Shown one piece after another: positions 52,088 through 61,828 of a stretch of DNA of 64,000 bases. The notes under the pieces were generated by a model. It had not been told where the DNA came from and did not search any database. It saw nothing but the letters and a program-made list of their open reading frames with translations. The position numbers were made by a program, and so were the translations under genes. Source of the DNA: Chryseobacterium defluvii (GTDB lineage Bacteria; Bacteroidota; Bacteroidia; Flavobacteriales; Weeksellaceae); the NCBI RefSeq assembly GCF_003634775.1, contig NZ_RBXB01000003.1:434001-498000 (forward strand), given 5' to 3'. Position 1 is the stretch's first letter; every line of letters begins with the position of its first letter.

Positions 52088-52942
52088 ATGAAATGGACAG
52101 ACGACAGAAGCGGTAATGTGGAAGACAGACGAGGACTGGGTGGCGGAGGCGCCATTGTAGGAGGCGGATTGGGAACGTTAATTATCGCCGCAATTATATT
52201 TTTCTTAGGTGGAGATCCTTCATCCATTCTTTCTTCGGGAGGAGGAAGCAGTTCTGCTCAAACAGAACAGAGGGAATTAAATGCGAATGAACTTAAAGTT
52301 CGGGAATTCGTACAAATGATCACCGCTGAGAACGAGCAAACATGGACTAAAATTTTTGCAGAGAACGGTATGAAGTATCAACCGGCAAGAGTTGTCTTAT
52401 TTGAGAACACGACACAATCCGGATGCGGAACCGCACAATCTGCTATGGGACCGTTTTATTGTCCTGCAGATCAAACCGTTTATATGGACATGAGCTTTTT
52501 CAAAGAGCTCCAGCAAAGATTTGGCGCTCAGGTTACAGAATTTTCCATTGCCTATGTAATGGCTCACGAAATGGGACACCATGTGCAGACTCTTTTGGGA
52601 ACGACTCAAAAAGTGGACGCCTTAAGAAGAAGCGGAAGATATCCCGAGTCTGAACTGAACAGGGTTTCTGTAGCTACTGAATTACAGGCAGATTTTTATG
52701 CCGGACTTTGGGCAAGGCAAACCGATAACAGGGAAAAATTCTTAGAACCCGGAGACATCGAAGCTGCTATAGAAGCTGCCCAGGCGGTAGGTGATGATAA
52801 TATCCAAAGAAAATCACAGGGATATGTAGATCAGGAGAGCTTTACGCATGGGTCTTCTGCTCAGCGTAAAGAGTGGTTCATGAAAGGATATAATACCGGA
52901 GATATCAGACAAGGCGATACATTCAATCAGCTTTTGAGATAA
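52088..52942 (+). CDS. Neutral zinc metallopeptidase (YpfJ family)
   Basis: A 284-residue membrane-anchored protein. MKWTDDRSGNVEDRRG at the start is the family signature. A Gly-rich stretch and one transmembrane helix (about 20-45) are followed by the peptidase domain with zinc motif HEMGHHVQ near residue 163 and the downstream third-ligand region ELQADFYAGLWA. The end KGYNTGDIRQGDTF is also conserved. The substrate of this family is not known. Confidence 0.93.
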   Translation: MKWTDDRSGNVEDRRGLGGGGAIVGGGLGTLIIAAIIFFLGGDPSSILSSGGGSSSAQTEQRELNANELKVREFVQMITAENEQTWTKIFAENGMKYQPARVVLFENTTQSGCGTAQSAMGPFYCPADQTVYMDMSFFKELQQRFGAQVTEFSIAYVMAHEMGHHVQTLLGTTQKVDALRRSGRYPESELNRVSVATELQADFYAGLWARQTDNREKFLEPGDIEAAIEAAQAVGDDNIQRKSQGYVDQESFTHGSSAQRKEWFMKGYNTGDIRQGDTFNQLLR

Positions 52943-52967
52943 AATTTGATTAAATAAATAAAAATTA

Positions 52968-52993
52968 AAACCCTGAAAAAATTTTCAGGGTTT
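52968..52993. terminator. Bidirectional terminator
   Basis: AAACCCTGAAAA-AA-TTTTCAGGGTTT between convergent genes. Confidence 0.9.
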
Positions 52994-53001
52994 ATTTATT
53001 A

Positions 53002-53853
53002 TTATGGCAATTCTATAGGGTTGCTGTTTTTCTTTATTTCTTCTTTGATTCTTTCCTCCATTCTTTTCCTCATTTCGGCAGGGTTCTGATTTCCACCGCC
53101 ACCACGGTTTCCGCCACCACCAATTCTCATCGATCCTGCCGGTCCGCCACCACCCTGGGTCATAAAAGACATAGGATCTTCTATGAATTTCTGCTGCTGC
53201 TTCACAAAATCAGATCTTTTTACTTTAACGGTATTTCCAAATTGACTCAGTGTGGGAAATTCTGCAATTTTATAATTTTTCATGAGATCAAAAGAATAAT
53301 CCCCTTTATCATCTTCCACTTTTACAATCAATCCCGGAAGTCCCCCGAATTTATATGGCCCATCCTGATACGGTAAATCGGTAGTAAACCAGGCCGTCCA
53401 TTTTCTTCCTGCAAAATCCGCTTCTGCCTTCTGCACTTTATACTCCCCTATTTTTGTGGTCTCAGAAGAAACTTTCCAGTTCAATGGTCTGTCTTCTTCA
53501 TAGCTGTAAATATCCCTCCCTATTCTGTCTTTAAAAAAGATTTTTTGATTGGTCTTATCTTTTTCCACCGAGTAATTGATATTGGATCTCAGGCTTTCCA
53601 TTTGCTCCCTGTTGATACTTCCTCTTCCGCCGCCGCCCTGAAATGCCTTTTGCATGATAGAATCTCTTTTGATCCTGTTTTCAGAATAAAAAATTGATTT
53701 TTCCGGGGAAATATCCAAATATGCATTTTCTGTTGTCACGTTTTTTGGATCAGAAGCGTCTGATTTCATGGTTACCTGATACACAAATCTATTCGTCTGT
53801 GCAAAAATATTCTGTATAAACAGCACTAAAGCGATGATTCCGATTTTCTTCAT
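53002..53853 (-). CDS. GLPGLI-family exported protein
   Basis: A signal peptide (about 1-18, ending IFAQ), then the same core as the protein at 43.9 kb: FAGRKWTAWFTTDLPYQDGPYKF and GGLPGLIVKVEDDKGDY. A Gly-rich, low-complexity segment follows (about 240-262, many GGG triplets), then a charged C-terminal helix. Monocistronic with its own -7 box and terminator. It is a paralogue of the other GLPGLI protein in this window; function unknown. Confidence 0.88.
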   Translation of the reverse strand: MKKIGIIALVLFIQNIFAQTNRFVYQVTMKSDASDPKNVTTENAYLDISPEKSIFYSENRIKRDSIMQKAFQGGGGRGSINREQMESLRSNINYSVEKDKTNQKIFFKDRIGRDIYSYEEDRPLNWKVSSETTKIGEYKVQKAEADFAGRKWTAWFTTDLPYQDGPYKFGGLPGLIVKVEDDKGDYSFDLMKNYKIAEFPTLSQFGNTVKVKRSDFVKQQQKFIEDPMSFMTQGGGGPAGSMRIGGGGNRGGGGNQNPAEMRKRMEERIKEEIKKNSNPIELP

Positions 53854-53891
53854 TGTACGGTTAATTTATTATTTGGATTTCAAAAGATTAC

Positions 53892-53899
53892 CAAAGTTA
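53892..53899 (-). promoter_or_regulatory. -7 box TAACTTTG of the GLPGLI gene
   Basis: TAnnTTTG match on the minus strand, 38 bases before the ATG. Confidence 0.5.
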
Positions 53900-53939
53900 A
53901 AGCCATCAATAATAAAAATCGATAAAATAAAAATGCGGA

Positions 53940-53971
53940 TTTGAATTTCCTAATTATTGTTCGTATTTTTG
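53940..53971 (+). promoter_or_regulatory. Promoter of the suf operon
   Basis: TTTG (53940-53943), a 20-base spacer and TATTTTTG (53964-53971), followed by C. TTCTAAATAA near 53985-53994, also found at the sufS promoter, lies between the box and the ATG. Confidence 0.72.
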
Positions 53972-53999
53972 CATTATTAAATCATTCTAAATAAATACA

Positions 54000-54329
54000 A
54001 TGATAAAAGTATCAGATTACGCAAAGGAAAAAGCCATCCAACTTATGACGGAAGATGGTTTTAACCCTGCTGAAGATTATATAAGGGTAGGAGTAAAAAG
54101 CGGAGGATGCTCTGGTTTAGAATATGTTTTGAAGTTTGACAATCAAAAAATGGATACAGACCAGGTTTTTGAAGACAATGGAATCAAAATTATTGTAGAT
54201 AAAAAATCAATTCTCTACTTAGCGGGGACGACTCTGGAATATTCCGGAGGCTTGAATGGAAAAGGATTTGTTTTTAACAATCCTAATGCAGCCAGAACAT
54301 GTGGTTGCGGAGAGTCATTTAGTTTGTAA
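54000..54329 (+). CDS. sufA: HesB/IscA-type iron-sulfur carrier (SufA)
   Basis: A 109-residue A-type carrier that receives clusters from SufBCD. The three ligand cysteines are present: SGGCSGLEY near residue 38 and the C-terminal TCGCGESF pair. Its place directly upstream of sufB supports SufA rather than IscA. It is the first gene of the operon. Confidence 0.93.
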   Translation: MIKVSDYAKEKAIQLMTEDGFNPAEDYIRVGVKSGGCSGLEYVLKFDNQKMDTDQVFEDNGIKIIVDKKSILYLAGTTLEYSGGLNGKGFVFNNPNAARTCGCGESFSL

Positions 54330-54376
54330 TACTAAAGATTAAAAGACATTAATTGTCTGAAATCTAATAAAATATA

Positions 54377-55825
54377 ATGAGTAAATATACAGAAGACGAT
54401 TTACGCGTCGATTTAGAAAATAAAAAATATGAATTCGGTTGGGAAACCAAAATTGATTATGAAGATTTCCCGATTGGTTTAAATGAAGATATCATCCGTG
54501 CAATCTCTGCTAAAAAAGAGGAGCCGGAATGGATGACAGAATGGCGTTTGGAATCTTTCAGGATCTGGTTGAAAATGGAAGAGCCCAGCTGGGCTAATAT
54601 TAAATATGAAAAACCTGATTTTCAGGCGATCCGTTATTATGCAGCGCCAAAAGTAAAACCGGAATTGGCAAGTTTAGATGAGGTGGATCCGGAATTATTA
54701 AAGACTTTCGAAAAATTAGGGATCAATATTGAAGAGCAGAAAAGACTTTCAGGAGTTGCTGTTGATATTGTGATGGACTCAGTTTCTGTGAAAACAACAT
54801 TCCAGGATACATTGGCAGAAAAAGGAATTATTTTCTGTTCCATTTCAGAGGCCATCAAAAACCACCCTGATTTAGTTAAAAAATATCTTGGAAAAGTAGT
54901 TCCGAGAGCAGATAACTTTTATTCAGCATTAAATTCCGCAGTTTTCTCTGACGGAAGTTTCTGCTATATTCCAAAAGGTGTAAGATGCCCGATGGAGCTT
55001 TCCACCTATTTCCGTATCAATCAGGCAGGAACAGGACAGTTTGAAAGAACGCTTGTTATCGCCGATGAAGGAAGTTATGTTTCTTATCTTGAAGGATGTA
55101 CAGCACCGTCCAGAGACGAAAACCAGCTTCACGCTGCTGTGGTAGAGCTTATTGCAATGGATAATGCGGAAATTAAATATTCAACGGTTCAGAACTGGTA
55201 TCCTGGTAATGAGCAAGGAAAAGGAGGAGTTTTCAACTTTGTAACGAAAAGAGGGCTTTGTGAGAAAAATGCAAAAATCTCCTGGACTCAGGTGGAAACA
55301 GGTTCTGCCGTAACATGGAAATATCCTTCTTGTATCCTGAAAGGGGATGGTTCAATCGGAGAATTCTACTCTATCGCCGTTACCAACAACTATCAGTATG
55401 CGGATACAGGAACCAAAATGATCCATATCGGGAAGAATACGAGATCAACGATCATTTCAAAAGGAATCTCTGCAGGGAAATCCAACAACTCATACAGAGG
55501 ATTGGTAAAAGTAATGCCTTCAGCAAAAGGAGCCAGAAATTTCTCCCAGTGTGATTCTTTGTTGATGGGTAATGAATGTGGAGCTCACACTTTTCCATAT
55601 ATTGAAATTAAAGATCCAACCGCACAGCTGGAGCACGAAGCTACGACTTCAAAAATTGGAGAAGACCAGATTTTCTACTGCAACCAGAGAGGAATTGATA
55701 CCGAAAGAGCTATCGCCCTGATTGTAAACGGCTTCAGCAAAGAAGTTTTAAATAAGCTTCCTATGGAGTTTGCTATTGAAGCTCAGAAATTATTAGAAAT
55801 TTCATTAGAAGGATCTGTTGGATAA
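54377..55825 (+). CDS. sufB: Fe-S cluster assembly scaffold SufB
   Basis: A core subunit of the SufBC2D scaffold, where new clusters form. Typical length (482) and motifs: [63 protein letters not shown] and [25 protein letters not shown], which carry the conserved Cys and His residues used for assembly. The stop is followed 7 bases later by a GNAT gene. Confidence 0.97.
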   Translation: MSKYTEDDLRVDLENKKYEFGWETKIDYEDFPIGLNEDIIRAISAKKEEPEWMTEWRLESFRIWLKMEEPSWANIKYEKPDFQAIRYYAAPKVKPELASLDEVDPELLKTFEKLGINIEEQKRLSGVAVDIVMDSVSVKTTFQDTLAEKGIIFCSISEAIKNHPDLVKKYLGKVVPRADNFYSALNSAVFSDGSFCYIPKGVRCPMELSTYFRINQAGTGQFERTLVIADEGSYVSYLEGCTAPSRDENQLHAAVVELIAMDNAEIKYSTVQNWYPGNEQGKGGVFNFVTKRGLCEKNAKISWTQVETGSAVTWKYPSCILKGDGSIGEFYSIAVTNNYQYADTGTKMIHIGKNTRSTIISKGISAGKSNNSYRGLVKVMPSAKGARNFSQCDSLLMGNECGAHTFPYIEIKDPTAQLEHEATTSKIGEDQIFYCNQRGIDTERAIALIVNGFSKEVLNKLPMEFAIEAQKLLEISLEGSVG

Positions 55826-55832
55826 GAACAAG

Positions 55833-56339
55833 ATGATAGCTACGGAAAGATTAATTTTAAGAAAGCCTGCCAAAGAAGATTTTGAAAGATTTTTTGAAAT
55901 TAATAACGATCCCAAAACCAATATGCATAACCCAAGCGGACCCATGGGTTTCGAAAAAGCGGAAAGCACATTTGCCAGAATGCTTGATCATTGGGAAAAG
56001 CATAATTTCGGCGGTTGGACTATTGTTGAAAAAGATAACCCTGAAAACATCATCGGTTTTGGCGGACTGAGCTATAAATTGTACGGAGAGGAAGAAAAAT
56101 TGAATCTGGGCTATCGTTTTGCTCCTGAAGCATGGGGAAAAGGGTATGCCACAGAATTTTCAAAGAAAACTATAGCTTTCGGGTTGAATGACCTCAACAA
56201 AGAAGAGATATTCGGAGTTGTACGTCCAGATAATGTAACATCTGTGAAAGTATTGGAAAAGTCAGGAATGAGCCTGGCTGGAAAGCTTGATGATGTCCCA
56301 GGTCAACCGGAAAGTTTAATATATATCATTCAAAAATAA
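55833..56339 (+). CDS. GNAT-family N-acetyltransferase inside the suf operon
   Basis: A 168-residue RimJ/RimL-type acetyltransferase: ERLILRKPAKEDFERFFEIN at the start, a middle strand GFGGLSYKL, the acetyl-CoA loop region RFAPEAWGKGYATEFSKKTI and VRPDNVTSVKVLEKSGM near the end. I start at the ATG 55833; a TTG at 55818 overlaps sufB but only adds a few residues. It sits between sufB and sufC with short gaps, so it is cotranscribed. A link to Fe-S assembly is not known; it may be a hitchhiker. Confidence 0.88.
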   Translation: MIATERLILRKPAKEDFERFFEINNDPKTNMHNPSGPMGFEKAESTFARMLDHWEKHNFGGWTIVEKDNPENIIGFGGLSYKLYGEEEKLNLGYRFAPEAWGKGYATEFSKKTIAFGLNDLNKEEIFGVVRPDNVTSVKVLEKSGMSLAGKLDDVPGQPESLIYIIQK

Positions 56340-56358
56340 TTGGTTTAAGCAAAAAAAA

Positions 56359-57102
56359 ATGTTAGAAATAAAAAACCTACACGCCAAAATTGAAGATGGC
56401 GCAGAAATTTTAAAAGGAATCAATCTTGAAATAAAACCGGGAGAAGTTCATGCCATTATGGGACCGAACGGAGCGGGTAAGTCTACTCTTTCTTCTGTAA
56501 TTGCAGGTAAAGAAGATTACGAAATTACAGATGGAGAGATTATTTTCGAAGGAGAGAACATTAATGAAGATGCTCCTGAAGACCGTGCTCATAAAGGAAT
56601 CTTCCTTTCTTTTCAATATCCGGTAGAAATTCCTGGTGTTTCTGTCACTAACTTTATCAAAGCTGCTTTAAATGAGACCAGAAAGGCAAACGGATTAGAA
56701 GAAATGCCGGCTAAAGAAATGTTGGGTATGATCCGTGAAAAATCTGAACAATTAGGAATCAAAAAAGATTTCCTTTCCAGATCTTTAAATGAAGGGTTTT
56801 CCGGTGGTGAGAAGAAGAGAAACGAAATCTTCCAGATGATGATGCTTAATCCTAAATTAGCCATCCTTGATGAAACAGATTCAGGGTTGGATATTGATGC
56901 CTTGAGAATTGTTGCAGATGGTGTAAATCATTTTAAAAATGAAGGGAATGCAGTTCTTTTGATTACTCACTATCAAAGATTGCTGAACTATATTCAACCT
57001 GATTTCGTTCACGTTTTAGCAGACGGAAAGATCATCAAAACTGGTGACAAATCGCTTGCTTTAGAATTGGAAGCAAAAGGATACGACTGGCTTCTGAATT
57101 AA
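56359..57102 (+). CDS. sufC: Fe-S cluster assembly ATPase SufC
   Basis: ABC-type ATPase that drives the SufB-SufD scaffold. Walker A GPNGAGKST (about 35-43), signature FSGGEKKRNEIFQ, Walker B LAILDETDSGLDID and the H-loop ITHYQRLLNYI are present. Length 247 is standard. Confidence 0.97.
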   Translation: MLEIKNLHAKIEDGAEILKGINLEIKPGEVHAIMGPNGAGKSTLSSVIAGKEDYEITDGEIIFEGENINEDAPEDRAHKGIFLSFQYPVEIPGVSVTNFIKAALNETRKANGLEEMPAKEMLGMIREKSEQLGIKKDFLSRSLNEGFSGGEKKRNEIFQMMMLNPKLAILDETDSGLDIDALRIVADGVNHFKNEGNAVLLITHYQRLLNYIQPDFVHVLADGKIIKTGDKSLALELEAKGYDWLLN

Positions 57103-57193
57103 TCGGAAGAACCAGAAAAAACGGGAAACCGTACCCATAGAAATAATATTATTTTAAATATATAAATAAGGTGTGATGGCCGAAATATCAATA

Positions 57194-58498
57194 ATGGCTT
57201 TATACGAACAAATTACAGACAACCATAGCCAATTTCTGGAGAGCCTTCGTCACAGATTCCTGGACGAAGACAGAAAAGCTGCCCTTCAAAAATTTGAAAC
57301 TCTTGGTTTTCCAACAAAAAAAGACGAAGAATATAAATATACCAATCTAAAGGAGATTACTGAAAAAGGATATAACTTTTTCCCAAAAGAAAGTCATAAT
57401 ATTACTAAAGAGCAGCTGGATCAGCTTCATTTTGGTGAGGAAAATTTCGATTGGATTACTTTTGTAAATGGTAAACTTCATAAGGAATTATCAAAAATTT
57501 CTATAGAAAATGTGGAATTTCTTTCATTCAACTACGCACTGAATGACGAAAAACACAAGGAAGTTTTTGATAAGTATTTCAATACGATTGCTCAGGATTC
57601 TGCTTTCACGAACTTAAACCTTGCTTACTGCAAATACGGTTTCTTTTTGAAGGTTCCTAAGAATGTCGTGATTGAAAGACCGATCCATGTATTCTATCTT
57701 TCACAAAATCAGGAAGAAAATACTTTCTACAATACAAGAAATCTTCTGATCGTAGAAGAGGGAGCTAAAGTAGAAGTTATTGAAAGTCATCATAATTTTG
57801 ATGACACTTATGTTCTTACGAATTCCGTAACGGAGATTTTTACATATCCGAATGCAAAAGCAGACTGGCATAAGCTTCAGAATGATAACGATACTTCTTA
57901 CCTTATTGACAATACTTTTGCAAAGCAGGAAAAAGACAGTTTAACCACTGTAAATACTTTCTCTTTCGGAGGTAAATTGGTAAGAAATAACCTAGATTTC
58001 ATTCATAATGGCTCGAATATCAATTCATTTATGAATGGTATTACAATCATTGGTAAAGATCAGCTGGTAGATCACCATACTGCGGTTCACCATAATCAGC
58101 CTAACTGTGAAAGCTACCAGAATTATAAAGGGATTTTCAAAGATAAAGCTCACGGAGTATTCAACGGAAAGGTTTTCGTAGATAAAATTGCTCAAAAAAC
58201 GAATGCTTATCAGCAGAACAATAATGTTTTATTAAGCGAAGGAGCTACTATTGACACCAAGCCTCAGTTAGAGATTTTCGCGGATGATGTTAAGTGTTCT
58301 CACGGTTGTACGGTAGGTCAATTGAATGAAGATGCTTTATTCTATTTAAGAGCAAGAGGCATTTCTAAAAATGAAGCGCAGGCTTTACTTTTATATGCAT
58401 TTGCCAATGATGCCATGCAGAATATTGACATTGAACCTTTAAAAGAAAAAATATCTAAATTATTGGCTGAAAAGCTTGAAGTAGATATCGAGTTTTAA
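57194..58498 (+). CDS. sufD: Fe-S cluster assembly protein SufD
   Basis: Forms a heterodimer with SufB on the SufC ATPase. The C-terminal half has the SufBD fold with DDVKCSHGCTVGQLNEDALFYLRARGIS, which carries conserved Cys and His, and FNGKVFVDKIAQKTNAYQ. I chose the ATG at 57194 (MALYEQ), the usual flavobacterial start. ATG 57176 and GTG 57173 are in-frame alternatives, the former preceded by AAGGTG. Last gene of the operon. Confidence 0.94.
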   Translation: MALYEQITDNHSQFLESLRHRFLDEDRKAALQKFETLGFPTKKDEEYKYTNLKEITEKGYNFFPKESHNITKEQLDQLHFGEENFDWITFVNGKLHKELSKISIENVEFLSFNYALNDEKHKEVFDKYFNTIAQDSAFTNLNLAYCKYGFFLKVPKNVVIERPIHVFYLSQNQEENTFYNTRNLLIVEEGAKVEVIESHHNFDDTYVLTNSVTEIFTYPNAKADWHKLQNDNDTSYLIDNTFAKQEKDSLTTVNTFSFGGKLVRNNLDFIHNGSNINSFMNGITIIGKDQLVDHHTAVHHNQPNCESYQNYKGIFKDKAHGVFNGKVFVDKIAQKTNAYQQNNNVLLSEGATIDTKPQLEIFADDVKCSHGCTVGQLNEDALFYLRARGISKNEAQALLLYAFANDAMQNIDIEPLKEKISKLLAEKLEVDIEF

Positions 58499-58519
58499 GA
58501 AATAAATAATTGGTAAATA

Positions 58520-58549
58520 AAAAAGCACTTCTGTATTGAAGTGCTTTTT
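58520..58549. terminator. Bidirectional terminator between sufD and the DUF3078 gene
   Basis: AAAAAGCACTTC / GAAGTGCTTTTT stem with a 6-base loop, between convergent genes. Confidence 0.92.
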
Positions 58550-58568
58550 GTATTATCATCAATCATGA

Positions 58569-59492
58569 CTATTTTTTCAGCCATGCCTGATTATCTTTTT
58601 TATCAGAGCGCTTTACCCCATTATCTATATTATATGCTAAACCCACTCCTAACGTTTGCTTCAACTGAGTTTTCTTGATCTGGTTGTGATCATATAAAAG
58701 ATCTAACGTAACATTGGAAGATATATACTTATTGATTTTCATATTCAGAACGGCGCCGTAAGCAAGTACTAATCTTTCCGGATGATCAAGATAATTGGAA
58801 AATACCGAACCTGTATTCAATAAAGTAATATTCTCCATAATCTGCAATTTATAGATCGCTGTTCCAAGGAATCCAAATTGGAATAATGATGAATCTCCGT
58901 CATTTTTTAAACCATAAGTTTCGGCATGCTGTAAATCCTTATCCAATACAAATGTCCATCTCGCATTGGCAGGACGCAATGTCATAGTGAAATTGTCATT
59001 AGGACGATAGGTTACGCCTGCGCCAACATTAACATATCCCGGAGCCATAAAATTGGACAGTTTAGCTGCTTCAGGATTATTCCCGTCTTCATATCCCGGT
59101 GCAAACTGAGTCTGCAAACTTGCTCCCATTGAATAATACCAGCTTTTGGCAAACTCTCGCCCATAATTGGTAGAAAGATTGATCACATCCTGGGTTTTTC
59201 TGGTTCCTACTCCTTTTGTGTTATTTTGTCCGTAACCAAGGACAATGATATTTTCCCAAAGGTCTTTCCCTTTTTCATACGTAAGATTATAATTAACTCC
59301 GGCAAGCCATCCTACGTTGTTGGCTCCACCTCCTACCCAGTTGGAAAAGGCTGCTTGATTAAGCATTAAAGTATTTTGTCCCTGGACAGACCATGCTTTT
59401 GTAGTATCAACAACAGCAGCATCCGCTTTCGTTTCCTGTGCAGTGACACCCATTCCTAATGAGATAGAAACGATGAATAAAAGTTTTTTCAT
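58569..59492 (-). CDS. DUF3078 outer-membrane-type protein
   Basis: A 307-residue protein with a signal peptide (MKKLLFIVSISLGMGVTAQ). It then reads WSVQGQNTLMLNQAAFSNWVGGGANNVGW, the DUF3078 hallmark, and many alternating strands that suggest a beta-barrel. A longer frame reaches 59549, but that would put the start upstream of the -7 box at 59511-59518, so 59492 is the better start. The family is found in Bacteroidetes and has no known function. Confidence 0.88.
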   Translation of the reverse strand: MKKLLFIVSISLGMGVTAQETKADAAVVDTTKAWSVQGQNTLMLNQAAFSNWVGGGANNVGWLAGVNYNLTYEKGKDLWENIIVLGYGQNNTKGVGTRKTQDVINLSTNYGREFAKSWYYSMGASLQTQFAPGYEDGNNPEAAKLSNFMAPGYVNVGAGVTYRPNDNFTMTLRPANARWTFVLDKDLQHAETYGLKNDGDSSLFQFGFLGTAIYKLQIMENITLLNTGSVFSNYLDHPERLVLAYGAVLNMKINKYISSNVTLDLLYDHNQIKKTQLKQTLGVGLAYNIDNGVKRSDKKDNQAWLKK

Positions 59493-59510
59493 AACTAAAG
59501 ATTTTCTGTG

Positions 59511-59518
59511 CAAAAATA
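59511..59518 (-). promoter_or_regulatory. -7 box TATTTTTG of the DUF3078 gene
   Basis: Full TAnnTTTGC match on the minus strand, 18 bases before the chosen ATG. It helps fix that start. Confidence 0.6.
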
Positions 59519-59726
59519 AAAATATAATTTTTCCTGACATACAATTCACTATGGAATGAATACTTCAACAACGGAAATACTTTAAAAAAACGCCAATAAA
59601 GTAAATTAAATGACAAAATATTTTATCCTGAACTTAAAAATTGCTTAAAATCAGTACTTTTTGTCTCAAAACATCGCCAAATTTTCCGAAATTTATCATT
59701 GGCTTTTCATTTGACATGAATATTGT

Positions 59727-60494
59727 ATGCTGAAAAATGTAATATCGAAAAGAGCTGTTATCAATCCATTGCTGATGCTTTCTGCAATGTGGTTCGGCTA
59801 CTTTTTACAAATGCAGGGCTTTTTCGATAGTTGTTTCGGAGCCATTATTCCTTTATTGCCGGAAGGCTTATTAGGCGTAATCACATCTCCCCTTCTTCAT
59901 GGAAATACAGACCATATCATAAGCAATTCGATCCCCATTGCCGTATTAATGTTTCTTTTATATCAATTCTATCCGTTGGTGGCCAATAAGGTTTTCATTA
60001 TAGGGTGGCTGGCGACAGGTCTCCTGGTCTGGCTTTTACCTCCCATCGATATTCTGACAGGTGAATATCTGTATACCTGCACAATCGGGGCGAGTGGTGT
60101 TGTATATGTCCTGGCATTTTTCCTTTTTTTCAGTGGCGTTTTCAAATGGAATATGAAGCTTCTTACCATTTCCTTACTTGTCGTATTATACTATGGAAGT
60201 TTGATCTGGGGGATGTTTCCCGAGGAGTTGTTCTATACTCTTAGCGAACCCAGTAAAATCTCATGGCAAGCCCATCTTTCCGGAGCCGTTATTGGGAGTA
60301 TTATAGCTTTTGTCTTTAAAAATGTAGGGGAAAGAAAGAAAAAATATATCTGGGAATTCCCTAATTACTATAGTGAAAAGGATGATAAGCTTTGGCAGGA
60401 ATATAAAGAAAACCATCCTGAAGATTTCATGGAGCTTCCCTACAAAAAAAGAGAGGAAATTTGGGATCATTTAGAAGAGCTTAGAAAAAGGTAG
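59727..60494 (+). CDS. Rhomboid-family intramembrane serine protease
   Basis: Six or so transmembrane helices over 255 residues. The rhomboid signature is clear: HGNTDHIISN (HxNxxHxxxN-type, in helix 2), the nucleophile Ser in IGASGVVYVLAF (GxSG) and the catalytic His in WQAHLSGAVIGSIIAF. A cytoplasmic tail of charged residues ends it (about 205-255). It cleaves membrane proteins within the bilayer; the substrate is unknown. dprA follows after 34 bases. Confidence 0.92.
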   Translation: MLKNVISKRAVINPLLMLSAMWFGYFLQMQGFFDSCFGAIIPLLPEGLLGVITSPLLHGNTDHIISNSIPIAVLMFLLYQFYPLVANKVFIIGWLATGLLVWLLPPIDILTGEYLYTCTIGASGVVYVLAFFLFFSGVFKWNMKLLTISLLVVLYYGSLIWGMFPEELFYTLSEPSKISWQAHLSGAVIGSIIAFVFKNVGERKKKYIWEFPNYYSEKDDKLWQEYKENHPEDFMELPYKKREEIWDHLEELRKR

Positions 60495-60506
60495 GGGTAA
60501 TTTTAC

Positions 60507-60514
60507 TACTTTTG
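60507..60514 (+). promoter_or_regulatory. -7 box TACTTTTG of dprA
   Basis: TAnnTTTG match in the short gap after the rhomboid gene, 14 bases before the ATG. Confidence 0.5.
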
Positions 60515-60528
60515 ACAAAACAACACAA

Positions 60529-61638
60529 ATGATCACGGAAGAACATCTCTATGCAATCGCTTTACGCGAGTGTAATTTAATTGGTGACATCCATTTCTTT
60601 AAACTTGTCAAAACGTTCGGAAGTACCAAAGAAGTTTGGGAAAAAGCAAAAAAAGAATATAGTAAAGCGGAAGGCATTGGGCGAAAAATCGTCTCCGATA
60701 TCGGCAATCCGGAGCATCTGAAATTTGCAGAAAAAGAGCTGGAGTTTTGTGAAAAGAATCATATTCAGATTAATTTAAGGCATCTCAACGAACTTCCAAA
60801 TCTATTGAATGAATGTGATGATGCTCCTGCGATTCTATATCAAAAAGGGCATTTTACCAAGTCTTCAAAGACGATAAGTATGGTAGGGACAAGAAATATA
60901 ACCCCGTACGGTAAACAATTTATCACAGGTTTTTTCGAGGAATCTCAGGCTTATGAATATACTTCCGTAAGCGGACTGGCGTTAGGTGTGGACAAAGAAG
61001 TTCATGAGCATTCCATTCATTATCGTATCCCTACAATTGCCGTTTTAGCTCATGGTTTTCATACTTTATATCCGTCAAAACATAAAAAATTATCCGAAAA
61101 AATACTGGAAGAAGGAGGAACTTTACTTACAGAGTTCAATACATCACGGAAACCTGACAGAGAAAATTTTATCCAAAGAAACCGCATTATAGCAGGAATT
61201 TCACCCGCCACTATTGTAGTGGAAACAGGATTTGGCGGCGGCTCCATAAGTACCGCTACCTTTGCCAACAATTACAACCGGGAGGTTTTCGCCCTTCCCG
61301 GAAAAATTACAGATCCTTACAGCCAGGGATGCAATAAGCTGATTTTCCAAAACAAAGCCATAGCCATTTCAACCATAAAAGAGTTGATTGATTCGCTTGG
61401 ATTTAATCAACCCAGGCAGAAAATGGAAGAACTGTTTCCTGTCTTTGAAGCCTCCATACAATTGACTGAAATCCAACAAATAATCCATAAGGCAATCATG
61501 GATAATCCGAAAATTTCTTTAGATGATTTATCCGAAAAATTGGACCTCGTTTCTCATAAAATTTTACCTGTAATTTTAGAATTAGAGCTTTTAGGGAAAG
61601 TGAAATCGCTTTCCGGGAGGCAATTTATGGCAATTTAA
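60529..61638 (+). CDS. dprA: DNA-processing protein DprA/Smf
   Basis: Loads RecA on incoming single-stranded DNA during natural transformation. The N-terminal SAM-like region is followed by the Rossmann-like DprA core: MVGTRNITPYGKQF, YTSVSGLALGVDKEVHEHSI, RENFIQRNRIIAGISPATIVVETG and VFALPGKITDPYSQGCNKLI. A C-terminal winged-helix domain (about 300-369) is present. Length 369 is typical. No other competence gene is nearby. Confidence 0.95.
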   Translation: MITEEHLYAIALRECNLIGDIHFFKLVKTFGSTKEVWEKAKKEYSKAEGIGRKIVSDIGNPEHLKFAEKELEFCEKNHIQINLRHLNELPNLLNECDDAPAILYQKGHFTKSSKTISMVGTRNITPYGKQFITGFFEESQAYEYTSVSGLALGVDKEVHEHSIHYRIPTIAVLAHGFHTLYPSKHKKLSEKILEEGGTLLTEFNTSRKPDRENFIQRNRIIAGISPATIVVETGFGGGSISTATFANNYNREVFALPGKITDPYSQGCNKLIFQNKAIAISTIKELIDSLGFNQPRQKMEELFPVFEASIQLTEIQQIIHKAIMDNPKISLDDLSEKLDLVSHKILPVILELELLGKVKSLSGRQFMAI

Positions 61639-61772
61639 AATTTAACTATTTCTTAATATTGCATTATTTCACAGATAACATTTAATTTTTAACAACATTT
61701 AAACCTAAATTATCAATTTAATAATATTAAGTAATTATATTATTAAATTTTCAACAATCACTTTTTAAGGTG

Positions 61773-61802
61773 TTGTGAATCTTGAAAAAAAAATTAAATT
61801 TG
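61773..61802 (+). promoter_or_regulatory. Promoter of gdhA
   Basis: TTG (61773-61775), a 19-base spacer and TAAATTTG (61795-61802). The ATG follows 26 bases later. The rest of the 190-base gap is very AT-rich. Confidence 0.72.
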
Positions 61803-61828
61803 TTGGCAATAATATTCAACCTTAATAT

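Noticed and set aside
53002..53200. GGG/CCC-rich stretch in the GLPGLI gene as a CRISPR or tandem repeat
   Set aside because: It encodes a Gly-rich linker with irregular units; there are no regular spacers.
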